Source of the DNA: JAFCUW01 sp049898325
GTDB taxonomy: Bacteria > Pseudomonadota > Gammaproteobacteria > Burkholderiales > Burkholderiaceae_D
Direction: 5' to 3'
DNA: 64,000 nucleotides
Assembly: GCF_049898325.1 (NCBI RefSeq)
Contig: NZ_JAFCXL010000002.1
Location: 310,001 to 374,000, forward strand
Shown here one piece after another: positions 44,730 through 54,603 of the stretch. Each line of letters opens with the position of its first letter. Position 1 is the first letter of the stretch. Made by a program: the position numbers and the translations under genes. Under the pieces are notes generated by a model, which had not been told where the DNA came from, made no database searches, and worked only from the letters and a program-made list of their open reading frames with translations.

Positions 44730-45056
44730 ATGAAGCTGTCAATCCTGTCCATGGACCAATTGCACGCGCTCGACGCGGCGGTCACGCAAGCGCTGGCGAA
44801 GGACGCCGCCCGCGTCGAATCGCGCCGGCGCCTCGACGCAATCGAACAGATTTACGCGGTGGCGCACCGCCTCGGCATGCCGCTGGCGATGATACTCAAC
44901 GGTGGCAAGGGCGTCAGCGGCGGCGCGCGCCGCGCCGCCGCGCACTACGAGGATCCGGCCAATCCCGCCAACCGCTGGGGCGGCGCGGGACCGCGGCCGG
45001 CCTGGCTGAAGGCGGCGCTGGCGGCCGGGGTGCGGCTCGAGAGCCTGCGCGGCTAA
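44730..45056 (+). CDS. H-NS family nucleoid-associated protein
   Basis: 108 residues. An N-terminal oligomerisation helix region (LSMDQLHALDAAVTQALAKD) and a C-terminal H-NS DNA-binding domain: YEDPANPANRWGGAGPRPAW followed by LKAALAAGVRLESL, with the G-x-G-x-R-P-x-W-L core that inserts into the AT minor groove. Beta-proteobacteria carry several such paralogues; this one is short. Start ATG 44730; upstream frame overlaps the mutS promoter. It might silence acquired DNA. Confidence 0.85.
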   Translation: MKLSILSMDQLHALDAAVTQALAKDAARVESRRRLDAIEQIYAVAHRLGMPLAMILNGGKGVSGGARRAAAHYEDPANPANRWGGAGPRPAWLKAALAAGVRLESLRG

Positions 45057-45083
45057 AACTGCGTCAGCCAGCCCGGCGGCGCC

Positions 45084-45596
45084 TCATTGGGCCCGCGGTA
45101 GCGCCACTTCCTGCTTGCGGGCGACGATGGCCTGGCCCAGCGCCGCCAGATCGAGCCCCGCCTTGCGCGCTTGCGGAAACATCTCGCCTTCCTCTTCGTC
45201 GACGTGATGTTCGATCTGCTCGGCCAGTACCTTCAGCTTGGCGTCGTACAGGTCGTCCTGCGGATCCATGCCGACGATTTGCGCAATGAGGTCCTTGGCC
45301 GAGGCGTGTTCGACCTGCGCTTCGTCGACCAGGTCCCCGGCGTCTTCGACGGCGGCGCGCACGGCCGGGTAAAAAATCTCTTCCTCGGCGGTGGCGTGCT
45401 TGGTCAGGGCCAGGCAGATCTCCAGCGCCAGGCGGCGCTTGCTGGCGATGGAACGATCGCTGAGCGCGTCGTAGGTGTCAAACATGCCACGGACTTCTTC
45501 GTGGTCTTGTGTCAACAAATCAATGGCGTCGATGGACGCGGCAGCGCCAGTAACGGGGCTGCTACTGGTGCTGGTCGATTTCGAGGTGCCTGCCAT
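45084..45596 (-). CDS. Hemerythrin HHE domain protein
   Basis: 170 residues. A Ser/Thr-rich N-terminal tail precedes a four-helix HHE cation-binding domain with the di-iron ligands in LLTQDHEEVRGMF, LTKHATAEEEIFYP, VEHASAKDLIAQI and QIEHHVDEEEGEMFPQ. Such proteins bind oxygen or nitric oxide or protect under stress. It lies 71 bp downstream of the KGG protein gene, beyond a terminator, so is likely expressed separately. Confidence 0.92.
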   Translation of the reverse strand: MAGTSKSTSTSSSPVTGAAASIDAIDLLTQDHEEVRGMFDTYDALSDRSIASKRRLALEICLALTKHATAEEEIFYPAVRAAVEDAGDLVDEAQVEHASAKDLIAQIVGMDPQDDLYDAKLKVLAEQIEHHVDEEEGEMFPQARKAGLDLAALGQAIVARKQEVALPRAQ

Positions 45597-45628
45597 GGTG
45601 CGACTCCTTGTAGATATGAATCAAAAAA

Positions 45629-45653
45629 GAGCCAGGCGCACGCTGCGCCTGGC
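45629..45653 (-). terminator. Intrinsic terminator of the KGG-protein gene
   Basis: A perfect 10-bp stem (GCCAGGCGCA / TGCGCCTGGC, loop CGC on the plus strand); on the minus strand it is followed by a T-run. It ends the KGG transcript before the hemerythrin gene. Confidence 0.85.
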
Positions 45654-45667
45654 CCGGGGTGGCGGGT

Positions 45668-46075
45668 TTATTTGGAACGCGACCCGCCCGTGCCACCGCT
45701 GTCGCCCGACGCTTTGCCGCCGCCGCTGCCCGAGCCGCCGCTACCAGCGCTGCCGCCGCTGCCGCTCTGCTCATTGCCGTCGTTCTTGTGGCTCATCGAG
45801 CCTGCCTTGCGCGCCTCTTCGGAGGTGAATTCGTGGGCGTGGCCTGAAGCGTGCGCGGCCCGACCGCCCTCGGCGGCAATTTCACGCTGCTTGTCCGGGT
45901 CCATCGAGGCGAAGCCGCGGTTGCTGGTGTCGCCACTCTGGCGGCTGCCCTGATCGCTTTGACCACCCTGGCTGCCTTGATTGCCCTGGTTGGCCTGCTT
46001 GCCTTGCGTCCCCTGCTTGTCCGCCGATTTATCGTCGCTGCCCGATTTGCTGCCACTGTCCTTGTTCGTTGCCAT
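45668..46075 (-). CDS. KGG-motif stress-induced protein, low complexity
   Basis: 135 residues, highly hydrophilic. An N-terminal Gln/Gly/Ser-rich stretch (ADKQGTQGKQANQGNQGSQG) precedes a KGG/YciG-like motif region (RGFASMDPDKQREIAAEGGR, EFTSEEARKAGSMSHKNDG) and a Gly/Ser tail. Related small proteins (GsiB/YciG) are general-stress, desiccation-type hydrophilins; mechanism unknown. ATG 46075 is preceded by GGGAG; a longer frame upstream is not supported. Confidence 0.85.
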   Translation of the reverse strand: MATNKDSGSKSGSDDKSADKQGTQGKQANQGNQGSQGGQSDQGSRQSGDTSNRGFASMDPDKQREIAAEGGRAAHASGHAHEFTSEEARKAGSMSHKNDGNEQSGSGGSAGSGGSGSGGGKASGDSGGTGGSRSK

Positions 46076-46309
46076 GTCGATCTCCCGTTGTGATTGGATC
46101 AATGTCACCCGCATTGCCGCGGGCGCTTCCTGTGAAGGGAGTTCATCGTAGGGCCGGGCGCTGCCCGTCCATGTAGGAAGCTTTTTGAGCGTCGTGTAGG
46201 AGGGGCCCTCGCCGAAAAAGAACATTTTGTGGGGGCCATTGTTCGAGGAAAAGGAGGGGAGGCGCCCACGCGCCGGGCGGGGCCGGCAAAAACTATTTCG
46301 CAGCAAGGC

Positions 46310-46339
46310 TTGTGGCCTGCTTTCGATTGGGCTTAGAAT
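46310..46339 (+). promoter_or_regulatory. Predicted promoter of the thiamine operon
   Basis: TTGTGG (46310-46315), 18-bp spacer, TAGAAT (46334-46339), placing the start about 20 bp before the riboswitch. The remaining ~230 bp back to the KGG gene hold no coding frame. Confidence 0.55.
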
Positions 46340-46365
46340 CGACGCTGCCGCGCAAGCGGCAAACG

Positions 46366-46452
46366 CTAGGGGTCCTGCAATACGCGAAAGCGTGGCGCGG
46401 GTGAGAAACACCCTCTGAACCTGATCTGGATAATGCCAGCGAAGGGAAGCAA
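46366..46452 (+). ncRNA. TPP riboswitch (THI element)
   Basis: The THI-box core is plain: GGGGT at the start, GGGTGAGAAACACC, then CTGAACCTGATCTGGATAAT and GCCAGCGAAGGGAA. It binds thiamine pyrophosphate and shuts down the downstream operon, in proteobacteria usually by hiding the ribosome binding site. It ends about 80 bp before the thiC start. Confidence 0.95.
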
Positions 46453-46531
46453 CGTGATCGGGGGCCGTGCGCCGCCATCGCGCCCTCCTTTGCTGGCTCC
46501 TTATTTCGAGCCACCCAAAGGAGCCAACCAC

Positions 46532-48457
<1,926 letters not shown>

Positions 48458-48465
48458 GGGCGGCC

Positions 48466-48669
48466 ATGTGCGAATTTTCCCTCAACGGCGCGCCCTGCCA
48501 GCTGGCCGCCGGCAGCACCCTGCTCGACCTGGTCGAGTCGCTGGCGCTGCGCGGCCAGGCGCTGGCGCTGGCGGTCAACCGCAGCGTGGTGCGGCGCGCC
48601 GACTGGCCGGCGCGGACCATCGCCGACGGCGACCGCGTCGAGGTGGTGCGCGCCATCGGCGGCGGCTGA
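48466..48669 (+). CDS. thiS: Sulfur carrier protein ThiS
   Basis: 67 residues. Ubiquitin-like sulfur carrier that delivers thiocarboxylate sulfur to the thiazole. It has the beta-grasp layout FSLNGAPCQLAAGSTLLDLV, LALAVNRSVVRRADW, and the essential C-terminal Gly-Gly (RAIGGG). It lies 8 bp after thiC. The usual adenylating partner ThiF is not in the window. Confidence 0.93.
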   Translation: MCEFSLNGAPCQLAAGSTLLDLVESLALRGQALALAVNRSVVRRADWPARTIADGDRVEVVRAIGGG

Positions 48670-48716
48670 ACGGCCGCATCGATCTCCCCTGTGAACCCCA
48701 TTCAAGGAAAGCCCTC

Positions 48717-49511
48717 ATGCAAGCAACTACCCACGACGACGGCCTGACCATCGCCGGCGTCACCTATCAATCGCGCCTGCTGGTCGGCAGCGGCAAGTAC
48801 CGCGACCTGGCGCAAACGCGCGCGGCGACCCTCGCCGCCGGCGCCGACATCATCACCGTGGCGATCCGCCGCGTCAATATCGGCCAGGACCCCACGGCGC
48901 CCAACCTGCTCGACGTGCTGCCGCCGTCGCAGTTCACGATCCTGCCCAATACCGCCGGCTGCTACACGGCGGCCGATGCGGTCTATACGCTGCAACTGGC
49001 GCGCGAACTGCTCGACGGTCGCAAGCTGGTCAAGCTCGAGGTGCTGGGCGACGAAAAGACCCTGTTCCCGCACATGCCGGAAACCCTGAAAGCGGCCGAA
49101 ATCCTGGTGCGCGACGGCTTCGACGTGATGGTCTACTGCAGCGACGACCCGATCCAGGCCCGGCTGCTCGAGAGCATCGGCTGCGTGGCGGTGATGCCGC
49201 TGGCCTCGCTGATCGGTTCCGGCATGGGCATCGTCAACCCCTGGAACCTGTCCCTGATCATCGAGCAGGCGACGGTGCCGGTGCTGGTCGACGCGGGCGT
49301 CGGCACGGCCTCGGACGCGGCCATCGCCATGGAACTGGGCTGCGACGGCGTGCTGATGAACACGGCGATCGCCGGCGCGGGCGATCCGCTGCGCATGGCG
49401 CGGGCAATGAAACTGGCGGTGCAGGCGGGCCGCGAAGCGCGCCTGGCCGGGCGCATGCCGCGCAAGTTCGCCGCCGCGCCGTCCTCGCCCATGGCCGGGC
49501 GTCCCGCATGA
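48717..49511 (+). CDS. thiG: Thiazole synthase
   Basis: 264 residues. TIM-barrel enzyme joining dehydroglycine, deoxyxylulose phosphate and ThiS sulfur into the thiazole phosphate. The Schiff-base Lys is in LVKLEVLGD; other motifs are SRLLVGSGKYRD, ITVAIRRVN, LPNTAGCYTAADAV, CVAVMPLASLIGSGMGI and VDAGVGTASDAAIAMELGCD. AAGGAAAG precedes ATG 48717. It overlaps thiD by 4 bp. Confidence 0.97.
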   Translation: MQATTHDDGLTIAGVTYQSRLLVGSGKYRDLAQTRAATLAAGADIITVAIRRVNIGQDPTAPNLLDVLPPSQFTILPNTAGCYTAADAVYTLQLARELLDGRKLVKLEVLGDEKTLFPHMPETLKAAEILVRDGFDVMVYCSDDPIQARLLESIGCVAVMPLASLIGSGMGIVNPWNLSLIIEQATVPVLVDAGVGTASDAAIAMELGCDGVLMNTAIAGAGDPLRMARAMKLAVQAGREARLAGRMPRKFAAAPSSPMAGRPA

Positions 49512-50341
49512 GCACCATGCCCAATCTGACCCGGCCGACGGTGCTGGTGTTCGCCGGGCTCGATCCCAGCGGCGGCGCCGGCCTGGGCGCCGACCTGCTG
49601 GCCATCGCCGCGCTGGGCGCCCACGCGCTGCCGGTGGCCACCGCCATCACGGTGCAGGACAACGACCATGTGTTTGCGGTGACGGCGCTGGACGCCGCGC
49701 TGGTCGAGGCGCAGGCGATGGCGCTGGTGCGCAAGATGCAGGTGCACGCGGTCAAGCTGGGCATCCCCGGCAGCGTCGCCAACGCCGCCGCGATTGTCCG
49801 CGTGATCACGCTGCTGCGCCAGCGCCACCCGGGGCTGCCGGTGGTGCTCGACCCGGTGCTGGTGAGCGGCCACGGCGACGACCTGTCGCCACTGGCGGCG
49901 CTGGAACTGCTGCTGCCGCTGGCGAGCCTGATCACGCCGAACCTGCCGGAGGCGGCGGCGCTGGCCGGCGTCGCCGGCGGCGTCGAGGCGCAAGGGGCGG
50001 CCTTGCGGCGGCGCTGCCGCGGCGACGTGCTGATCACCGGCGGGCATGGCGCCAGCGGCGACGAGCGCAACCTGGTGATCAATCGCTGGTTCGGCCCCGC
50101 CAGCGCGCGCAGCTGGCGCTGGCCGCGGCTGGCGGGCGCCTTTCATGGCAGCGGCTGCACGCTGGCGGCGGCAATTGCCGCCCGCCTGGCCTGCGGCGAC
50201 GCCGTCGGCGCGGCGCTCGACACGGCCCAGCGCTACACCCACGAAGCGTTGGCCGAGGCGTTTTCGATCGCCTGCGGACAGCGCATTCCGGCGCGCTGCC
50301 AGCGGCTGTCGCGCTTGCCCCACGAGGAGCCGTTTTTATGA
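49508..50341 (+). CDS. thiD: Hydroxymethylpyrimidine/phosphomethylpyrimidine kinase
   Basis: 277 residues. Ribokinase-fold kinase making HMP pyrophosphate. Motifs: FAGLDPSGGAGLGADLLAIA, PVATAITVQD, VVLDPVLVSGHGD, LITPNLPEAAALAG, and the catalytic-anion-hole HGSGCTLAAAIAARLA. The C-terminus (~QRIPARCQRLSRLPHEEPFL) is somewhat divergent. ATGA overlap with thiG upstream; its stop is inside the thiE start region. Confidence 0.93.
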   Translation: MSTMPNLTRPTVLVFAGLDPSGGAGLGADLLAIAALGAHALPVATAITVQDNDHVFAVTALDAALVEAQAMALVRKMQVHAVKLGIPGSVANAAAIVRVITLLRQRHPGLPVVLDPVLVSGHGDDLSPLAALELLLPLASLITPNLPEAAALAGVAGGVEAQGAALRRRCRGDVLITGGHGASGDERNLVINRWFGPASARSWRWPRLAGAFHGSGCTLAAAIAARLACGDAVGAALDTAQRYTHEALAEAFSIACGQRIPARCQRLSRLPHEEPFL

Positions 50342-51018
50342 TGAACGCCATGAACGCCATGAACAACAGGACCGGCCTGTACCTGGTCACACCCGACTGG
50401 GACGACACGGACCGGCTGCTCGCGTGCAGCGAGCAAGCGCTGGCCGCCGGCGTGGCCATGCTGCAGTACCGCCACAAGGGCGCCAGCGCGGCGCTGCGGC
50501 GCCGGCAGGCGGGCGAACTGCTGGCTTTGTGCCGGCGCTACGACACGCCGCTGGTCATCAACGACCACCTGGCCCTGTGCCTGGAACTGGGCGCCGATGG
50601 CGTCCACGTGGGCGGCACCGACGCCGGCGTGGCCGCGGCACGGGCGCAGCTGGGCGCGGCGGCGATCGTCGGCGCGTCCTGCTACGGCGAGCGGGCGCTG
50701 GCCGCTGGCGCGGCCGCCGACGGCGCCAGCTATGTCGCCTATGGCGGCTTTTATCCCTCGCGCGTGAAGCAATACGCGGTGAGCACGCAGGCCGACATCG
50801 TCGACTGGTCGAAGGCCCGCATCGCGCTGCCGCTGGTGGTCATCGGCGGCATGACGGCGGCGAACGCGGCGCCGCTGGTCGGGCGCGGCGCCGACATGGT
50901 GGCGGCCATTTCGAGCGTGTATGGCGCGCCCGACATCGCGGCGGCGGTGCGCGGCTTCGGCGCCTTGTTTGACCGCCGCGTTGACCGCCGCGTTGACAGC
51001 CGCACCGGCGCCACCTGA
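50338..51018 (+). CDS. thiE: Thiamine-phosphate synthase
   Basis: 226 residues. Joins HMP pyrophosphate and thiazole phosphate. Motifs: GLYLVTPDW, AMLQYRHKGAS, LVINDHLALCLELGADGVHV, ASCYGERALA, VAYGGFYPSRVKQYAV and VVIGGMTAANAAPLVGRGAD. The start is a tandem repeat (ATG ATGAACGCC ATGAACGCC ATGAAC), giving four possible start codons, and the end a second tandem repeat (GACCGCCGCGTT) encoding DRRVDRRVDSR. Last gene of the operon; ATG 50338 overlaps the thiD stop. Confidence 0.95.
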   Translation: MMNAMNAMNNRTGLYLVTPDWDDTDRLLACSEQALAAGVAMLQYRHKGASAALRRRQAGELLALCRRYDTPLVINDHLALCLELGADGVHVGGTDAGVAAARAQLGAAAIVGASCYGERALAAGAAADGASYVAYGGFYPSRVKQYAVSTQADIVDWSKARIALPLVVIGGMTAANAAPLVGRGADMVAAISSVYGAPDIAAAVRGFGALFDRRVDRRVDSRTGAT

Positions 51019-51023
51019 GTGGC

Positions 51024-51533
51024 TCAGGTCTCGCGCCTGGGCGCCATCTCGTCGAGCTGCGAAGCCAGCGACGGCTCGTCGGCGCTGACGCTGCACTTGC
51101 CCTCGTCGGCCGGTTCGCTGTCGAGCTGCAGGCGGCGCGCTTCCATGGCGATCATTTTGCGCAGGTTTTCCTTGTGCAGTTCGGCCAGCCGGCGCGTGCG
51201 GTGCAGCGCTTCGCCGCTGAAATCGACCTGCATCGGCGTCGCCGCCGGGAACACCAGCGAGGGCGCCAGCAGTTGCAGCATCTCGTGCACGCAGCCGGGG
51301 GTGGCCAGCGAATCGGCCAGCACCGCGGACGGTTGGGTCAGGGTGCGCAGGCGATGGTGGCGGGCGCGCTCGGCCACCACCTGGTGCATATAGGTGGAAT
51401 GGCCGATCTGGGTGGCGATGCGCTCGACTTCCTGCATCGTTTCGGCCAGGGCGCCTAACGGCTGCTCGAGCCGGGCCGCCGCTTTCATAAAGCGCGCCGG
51501 ATCGGCGCGCGCTGGATCGATGATCGGGTTCAT
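51024..51533 (-). CDS. Conserved protein of unknown function
   Basis: 169 residues from ATG 51533, with GGGAG upstream. Mostly helical: FMKAAARLEQPLGALAETMQ, ERIATQIGHSTYMHQVVAER, PMQVDFSGEALHRTRRLAEL, and HKENLRKMIAMEARRLQLDS. No cysteine pattern or signal peptide apart from one CVHEML. It is somewhat phasin-like in its helical build, but without proof. Convergent with thiE, 5 bp apart. Confidence 0.6.
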   Translation of the reverse strand: MNPIIDPARADPARFMKAAARLEQPLGALAETMQEVERIATQIGHSTYMHQVVAERARHHRLRTLTQPSAVLADSLATPGCVHEMLQLLAPSLVFPAATPMQVDFSGEALHRTRRLAELHKENLRKMIAMEARRLQLDSEPADEGKCSVSADEPSLASQLDEMAPRRET

Positions 51534-51684
51534 GATGACGACTCCCGTAGTGCGGTAGGAGTGTCCATGGTGCGCCACTGGCGAATATTTTGCCGCACGC
51601 AATGTCGCCCGCAGAAATGCGTCTGGGCACGCGGATTGGTCGAAGGAAAGCCGGGCGTTCCGTAATACCCGTGCCCGCCTTCGC

Positions 51685-51870
51685 TCAGGGCCAGCTCAGC
51701 GTTGGGCGTTGCACTGCGGTGAAGGCGTCGTCGCGGCGGCGGCGCCGTGCCACCAGCGCACCCGTACGGGCGCCGGCGGCGCGCCGGTCCCGCGGCGCGC
51801 GCGCCGCTTGTGCCGGGGCGGGCGTGGGCCCGGCCACCTGCTTGAGGTCGTTATCGATGCGCTGGGCCAT
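51685..51870 (-). CDS. Small basic protein, hypothetical
   Basis: 61 residues (MAQRIDNDLKQVAGPTPAPA, then an Ala/Arg-rich tail with ALVARRRRRDD). The main support is a well-placed CAGGAG 9 bp before the ATG and the absence of any competing gene in the 420 bp between its neighbours. No family recognised; low-complexity composition means it could be spurious. Confidence 0.4.
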   Translation of the reverse strand: MAQRIDNDLKQVAGPTPAPAQAARAPRDRRAAGARTGALVARRRRRDDAFTAVQRPTLSWP

Positions 51871-51956
51871 GCTGGTCTCCTGGTAAACAGTCAGGGGTCC
51901 AGCTTAAAAGAACGCCCGGGCCCGGTACTGAGCAAGCCCAAGCATCAAGATAGCAC

Positions 51957-54527
51957 TCAGAGCGCGGCCACCCGTGCGGCGATATGGGCCAGCGCTTCGT
52001 CGACCTGGTCGATCAGGATGAGGCACAGGTCGCCTTCGCCCAAGCGTGCCAGCGCGCGGTCGATGGCGACGAATTCGCCGTTGATTTCCTCGATATGGCT
52101 GGTGCGCACGGCGCCCTGCAGGCCCTGGCGCAACAGCGCCACCACTTCGCCGTCGGCGCGGCCGCGCTGGCACTGGTCCTGGTAGAGCAGCACGTCGTCG
52201 AAGGCGGCGCCGAGAATGGCGGTCTGGCCGACGATGTCCTCGTCGCGGCGGTCGCCGGCGCCGGAGATGACCACCGAGCGGCGCTTGGCTGGCATGGCGT
52301 CGACCGCGCCGACCAGCGCCAGGATGGCGTCCGGATTGTGGCCGTAGTCGGCGATCACGGTGGCGCCCCGATAGCTGAACACGTTGAAACGCCCCGGCGC
52401 GTTGTCGCTCTCGCCGGCGAAGGTGAGCAGGCCGGCGCGGATGGCATCCCACGAGACGTCGATGGCCCAGGCGGCAGCCACCGACGCCATCACGTTCTCG
52501 ACCTGGAAGCCGATCACCCCGCCGCGCGTGAGCGGCACGTTCGCCAGCGCCACCTTGTGCACCGTCTTGCCCTGTTCGGCCACCAGGTGACCGTTGTCGA
52601 TGTAGACCACGCGGCGCCCCTTGGCGCGGTGCATCGACAGCACCGGATGCTGGCCGTCGTTGGCGAAGAAGGTGACGTCGCCGCGGCAGTTGCCGGCCAT
52701 GCTGACGACGATGGGATCGGCCGCGTTGAGCACGGCCATGCCGCCCGCCATCACGTTTTGCACGATCACCCGCTTGAGCACCGCCAGGTCTTCCAGCGTG
52801 GTGATGTAGTTCAGGCCCAGGTGGTCGCCCGAGCCGATATTGGTCACCACCGCCACCTGGCAGCGGTCGAAGGCGAGGCCCTCGCGCAGCAGGCCGCCGC
52901 GCGCCGTCTCGAACACGGCGGCGTCGACATCGGGGTGCATCAGCACGTTGCGCGCGCTGCGCGGGCCGCTGCAGTCGCCGCGGTCGATGGCGCGTCCTTC
53001 GACATACACGCCGTCGGTATTGGTCATCCCCGTGCGCAGCCCGGAAGCGCTCAGCAGGTGGGCGATCAGGCGCACGGTGGTGGTCTTGCCGTTGGTGCCG
53101 GTGACGGCGATGACGGGAATGCGGCCATCCTCGCCCTCGGCGAACATGGCGCCGATGATCGCTTCGCCGACCGCGCGGCCCTTGCCGAACGAAGGCGACA
53201 GGTGCATCCGCAGGCCCGGCGCGGCATTGACTTCCACCACGCCGCCGCCTTGCTCTTCAATGGGTTTCAACACGCTGTCGCACACCAGGTCGACGCCGCA
53301 GATGTCGAGCCCCACCATGTGGGCGGCGGCGACGGCGCGCGCCGCCACTTCCGGGTGGACGTCGTCGGTGACGTCGGTGGCGGCGCCGCCCGTCGACAGG
53401 TTGGCGTTGTTGCGCAAGATGACGCGCTGGCCGCGCGGCGGCACCGAGTCGGCCTGGTAACCCTGGGCCGACAGGCTGGCCAGGGCGATGTCGTCGAAGC
53501 GGATCTTGGTCAGCGAGGTCGAATGGCCATTGCCGCGGCGCGGATCGAGGTTGACCTTGTCGACCAGTTCGCGCACGCTGGCGACGCCGTCGCCGATCAC
53601 CTGGGGTGGGTCGCGGCGGGCGGCGGCGATCAGCTTGTCGCCCACCACCAGCAGGCGGAAATCGTTACCGGGCAGGTAGCGCTCGACCAGGATATCGTCG
53701 CGGAATTCGGCGGCGGCGATGAAGCCGGCCGTCATCTGCTGCCTGGTCGTAATGTTGACGGTGACGCCCTTGCCCTGGTTGCCATCCTTCGGCTTGATCA
53801 CCACCGGCAGGCCGATTTCCAGCGCCGCCGCCCAGGCGTCGTCGGCGTCGGTTGCCACGCGCCCGTGTGGCACCGGCACGCCGGCCGCGTCGAGCAGCTT
53901 CTTGGTCAGTTCCTTGTCCTGCGCGATCGACTCGGCGATGGCGCCGGTGCTGTCGATTTCCGCGGCCTGGATCTTGCGCTGTTTGCTGCCCCAGCCGAAC
54001 GCCACCAGGCTGCCATCGGTCAGGCGGCGAAACGGGATATTGCGGGCGATCGCCGCGTCGACGATCGAGCCCGTCGAGGGGCCCAGGCGCACGTCTTCAT
54101 CGAGTTCGCGCAACTGGTTCAGGGCGGCGTCGACGTCGAACGGGGTGTCCTCGAGCGAGGCCTTGACGAGCTGCTCGGCCAGTTGCAGGGCCAGCCGGCC
54201 GACCGCTTCTTCCGAGTACTCGACCACCACCTGGAACACGCCCGCATCGACGGTGGCGGTGGTGCGGCTGAAGGTGACGGGGCAGCCGGCCTGCGCCTGC
54301 AGGTCGAGCGCGGCCAGTTCGAACACGTGCGCCATCGGCACCCGGTCGTCGTGGCCGGTCGGCTGCAGCGGCGACAGGGCAGGGAAGCGGGCCCGCAGGC
54401 GCGCTTCGAAGCCGGCCAGGGTGCCGACGCATTCCTCGTCGGGCGAACAGACCAGCACTGCCTCGACCGAGGTGTGGTGGCTCCAGAGGTTGGGGCCTCG
54501 CAGCGCCCGTACGCGTGATACTTGCAT
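51957..54527 (-). CDS. cphA: Cyanophycin synthetase
   Basis: 856 residues. It builds cyanophycin (poly-Asp backbone with Arg side chains), a nitrogen store. The N-terminal domain opens MQVSRVRALRGPNLWSHHTS. The ATP-grasp domain (~220-450: VVIKPKDGNQGKGVTVNITT, GVDLVCDSVLKPIEEQGGGV, EVNAAPGLRMHLSPS) adds Asp, and the Mur-ligase-like domain has an intact P-loop VTGTNGKTTTVRLIAHLL (residues ~485-502) and adds Arg. The start ATG 54527 gives the family start; the upstream in-frame extension lies in the previous gene. It lies 76 bp after the second cphA-like gene on the same strand. Confidence 0.96.
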   Translation of the reverse strand: MQVSRVRALRGPNLWSHHTSVEAVLVCSPDEECVGTLAGFEARLRARFPALSPLQPTGHDDRVPMAHVFELAALDLQAQAGCPVTFSRTTATVDAGVFQVVVEYSEEAVGRLALQLAEQLVKASLEDTPFDVDAALNQLRELDEDVRLGPSTGSIVDAAIARNIPFRRLTDGSLVAFGWGSKQRKIQAAEIDSTGAIAESIAQDKELTKKLLDAAGVPVPHGRVATDADDAWAAALEIGLPVVIKPKDGNQGKGVTVNITTRQQMTAGFIAAAEFRDDILVERYLPGNDFRLLVVGDKLIAAARRDPPQVIGDGVASVRELVDKVNLDPRRGNGHSTSLTKIRFDDIALASLSAQGYQADSVPPRGQRVILRNNANLSTGGAATDVTDDVHPEVAARAVAAAHMVGLDICGVDLVCDSVLKPIEEQGGGVVEVNAAPGLRMHLSPSFGKGRAVGEAIIGAMFAEGEDGRIPVIAVTGTNGKTTTVRLIAHLLSASGLRTGMTNTDGVYVEGRAIDRGDCSGPRSARNVLMHPDVDAAVFETARGGLLREGLAFDRCQVAVVTNIGSGDHLGLNYITTLEDLAVLKRVIVQNVMAGGMAVLNAADPIVVSMAGNCRGDVTFFANDGQHPVLSMHRAKGRRVVYIDNGHLVAEQGKTVHKVALANVPLTRGGVIGFQVENVMASVAAAWAIDVSWDAIRAGLLTFAGESDNAPGRFNVFSYRGATVIADYGHNPDAILALVGAVDAMPAKRRSVVISGAGDRRDEDIVGQTAILGAAFDDVLLYQDQCQRGRADGEVVALLRQGLQGAVRTSHIEEINGEFVAIDRALARLGEGDLCLILIDQVDEALAHIAARVAAL

Positions 54528-54603
54528 AAACCGTAGTCCTGTTGTTTTGTTCAGCGTGCTGCGTGCTGATTCTGCCGGCGCCACGCGCCGGCAGTCGTTC
54601 TTG

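Noticed and set aside
51984..54518. 844-codon open frame antisense to cphA, and similar long antisense frames in dnaE2, the TonB receptor and the ABC exporter
   Set aside because: Same compositional artefact; the sense-strand genes are full length with intact motifs.
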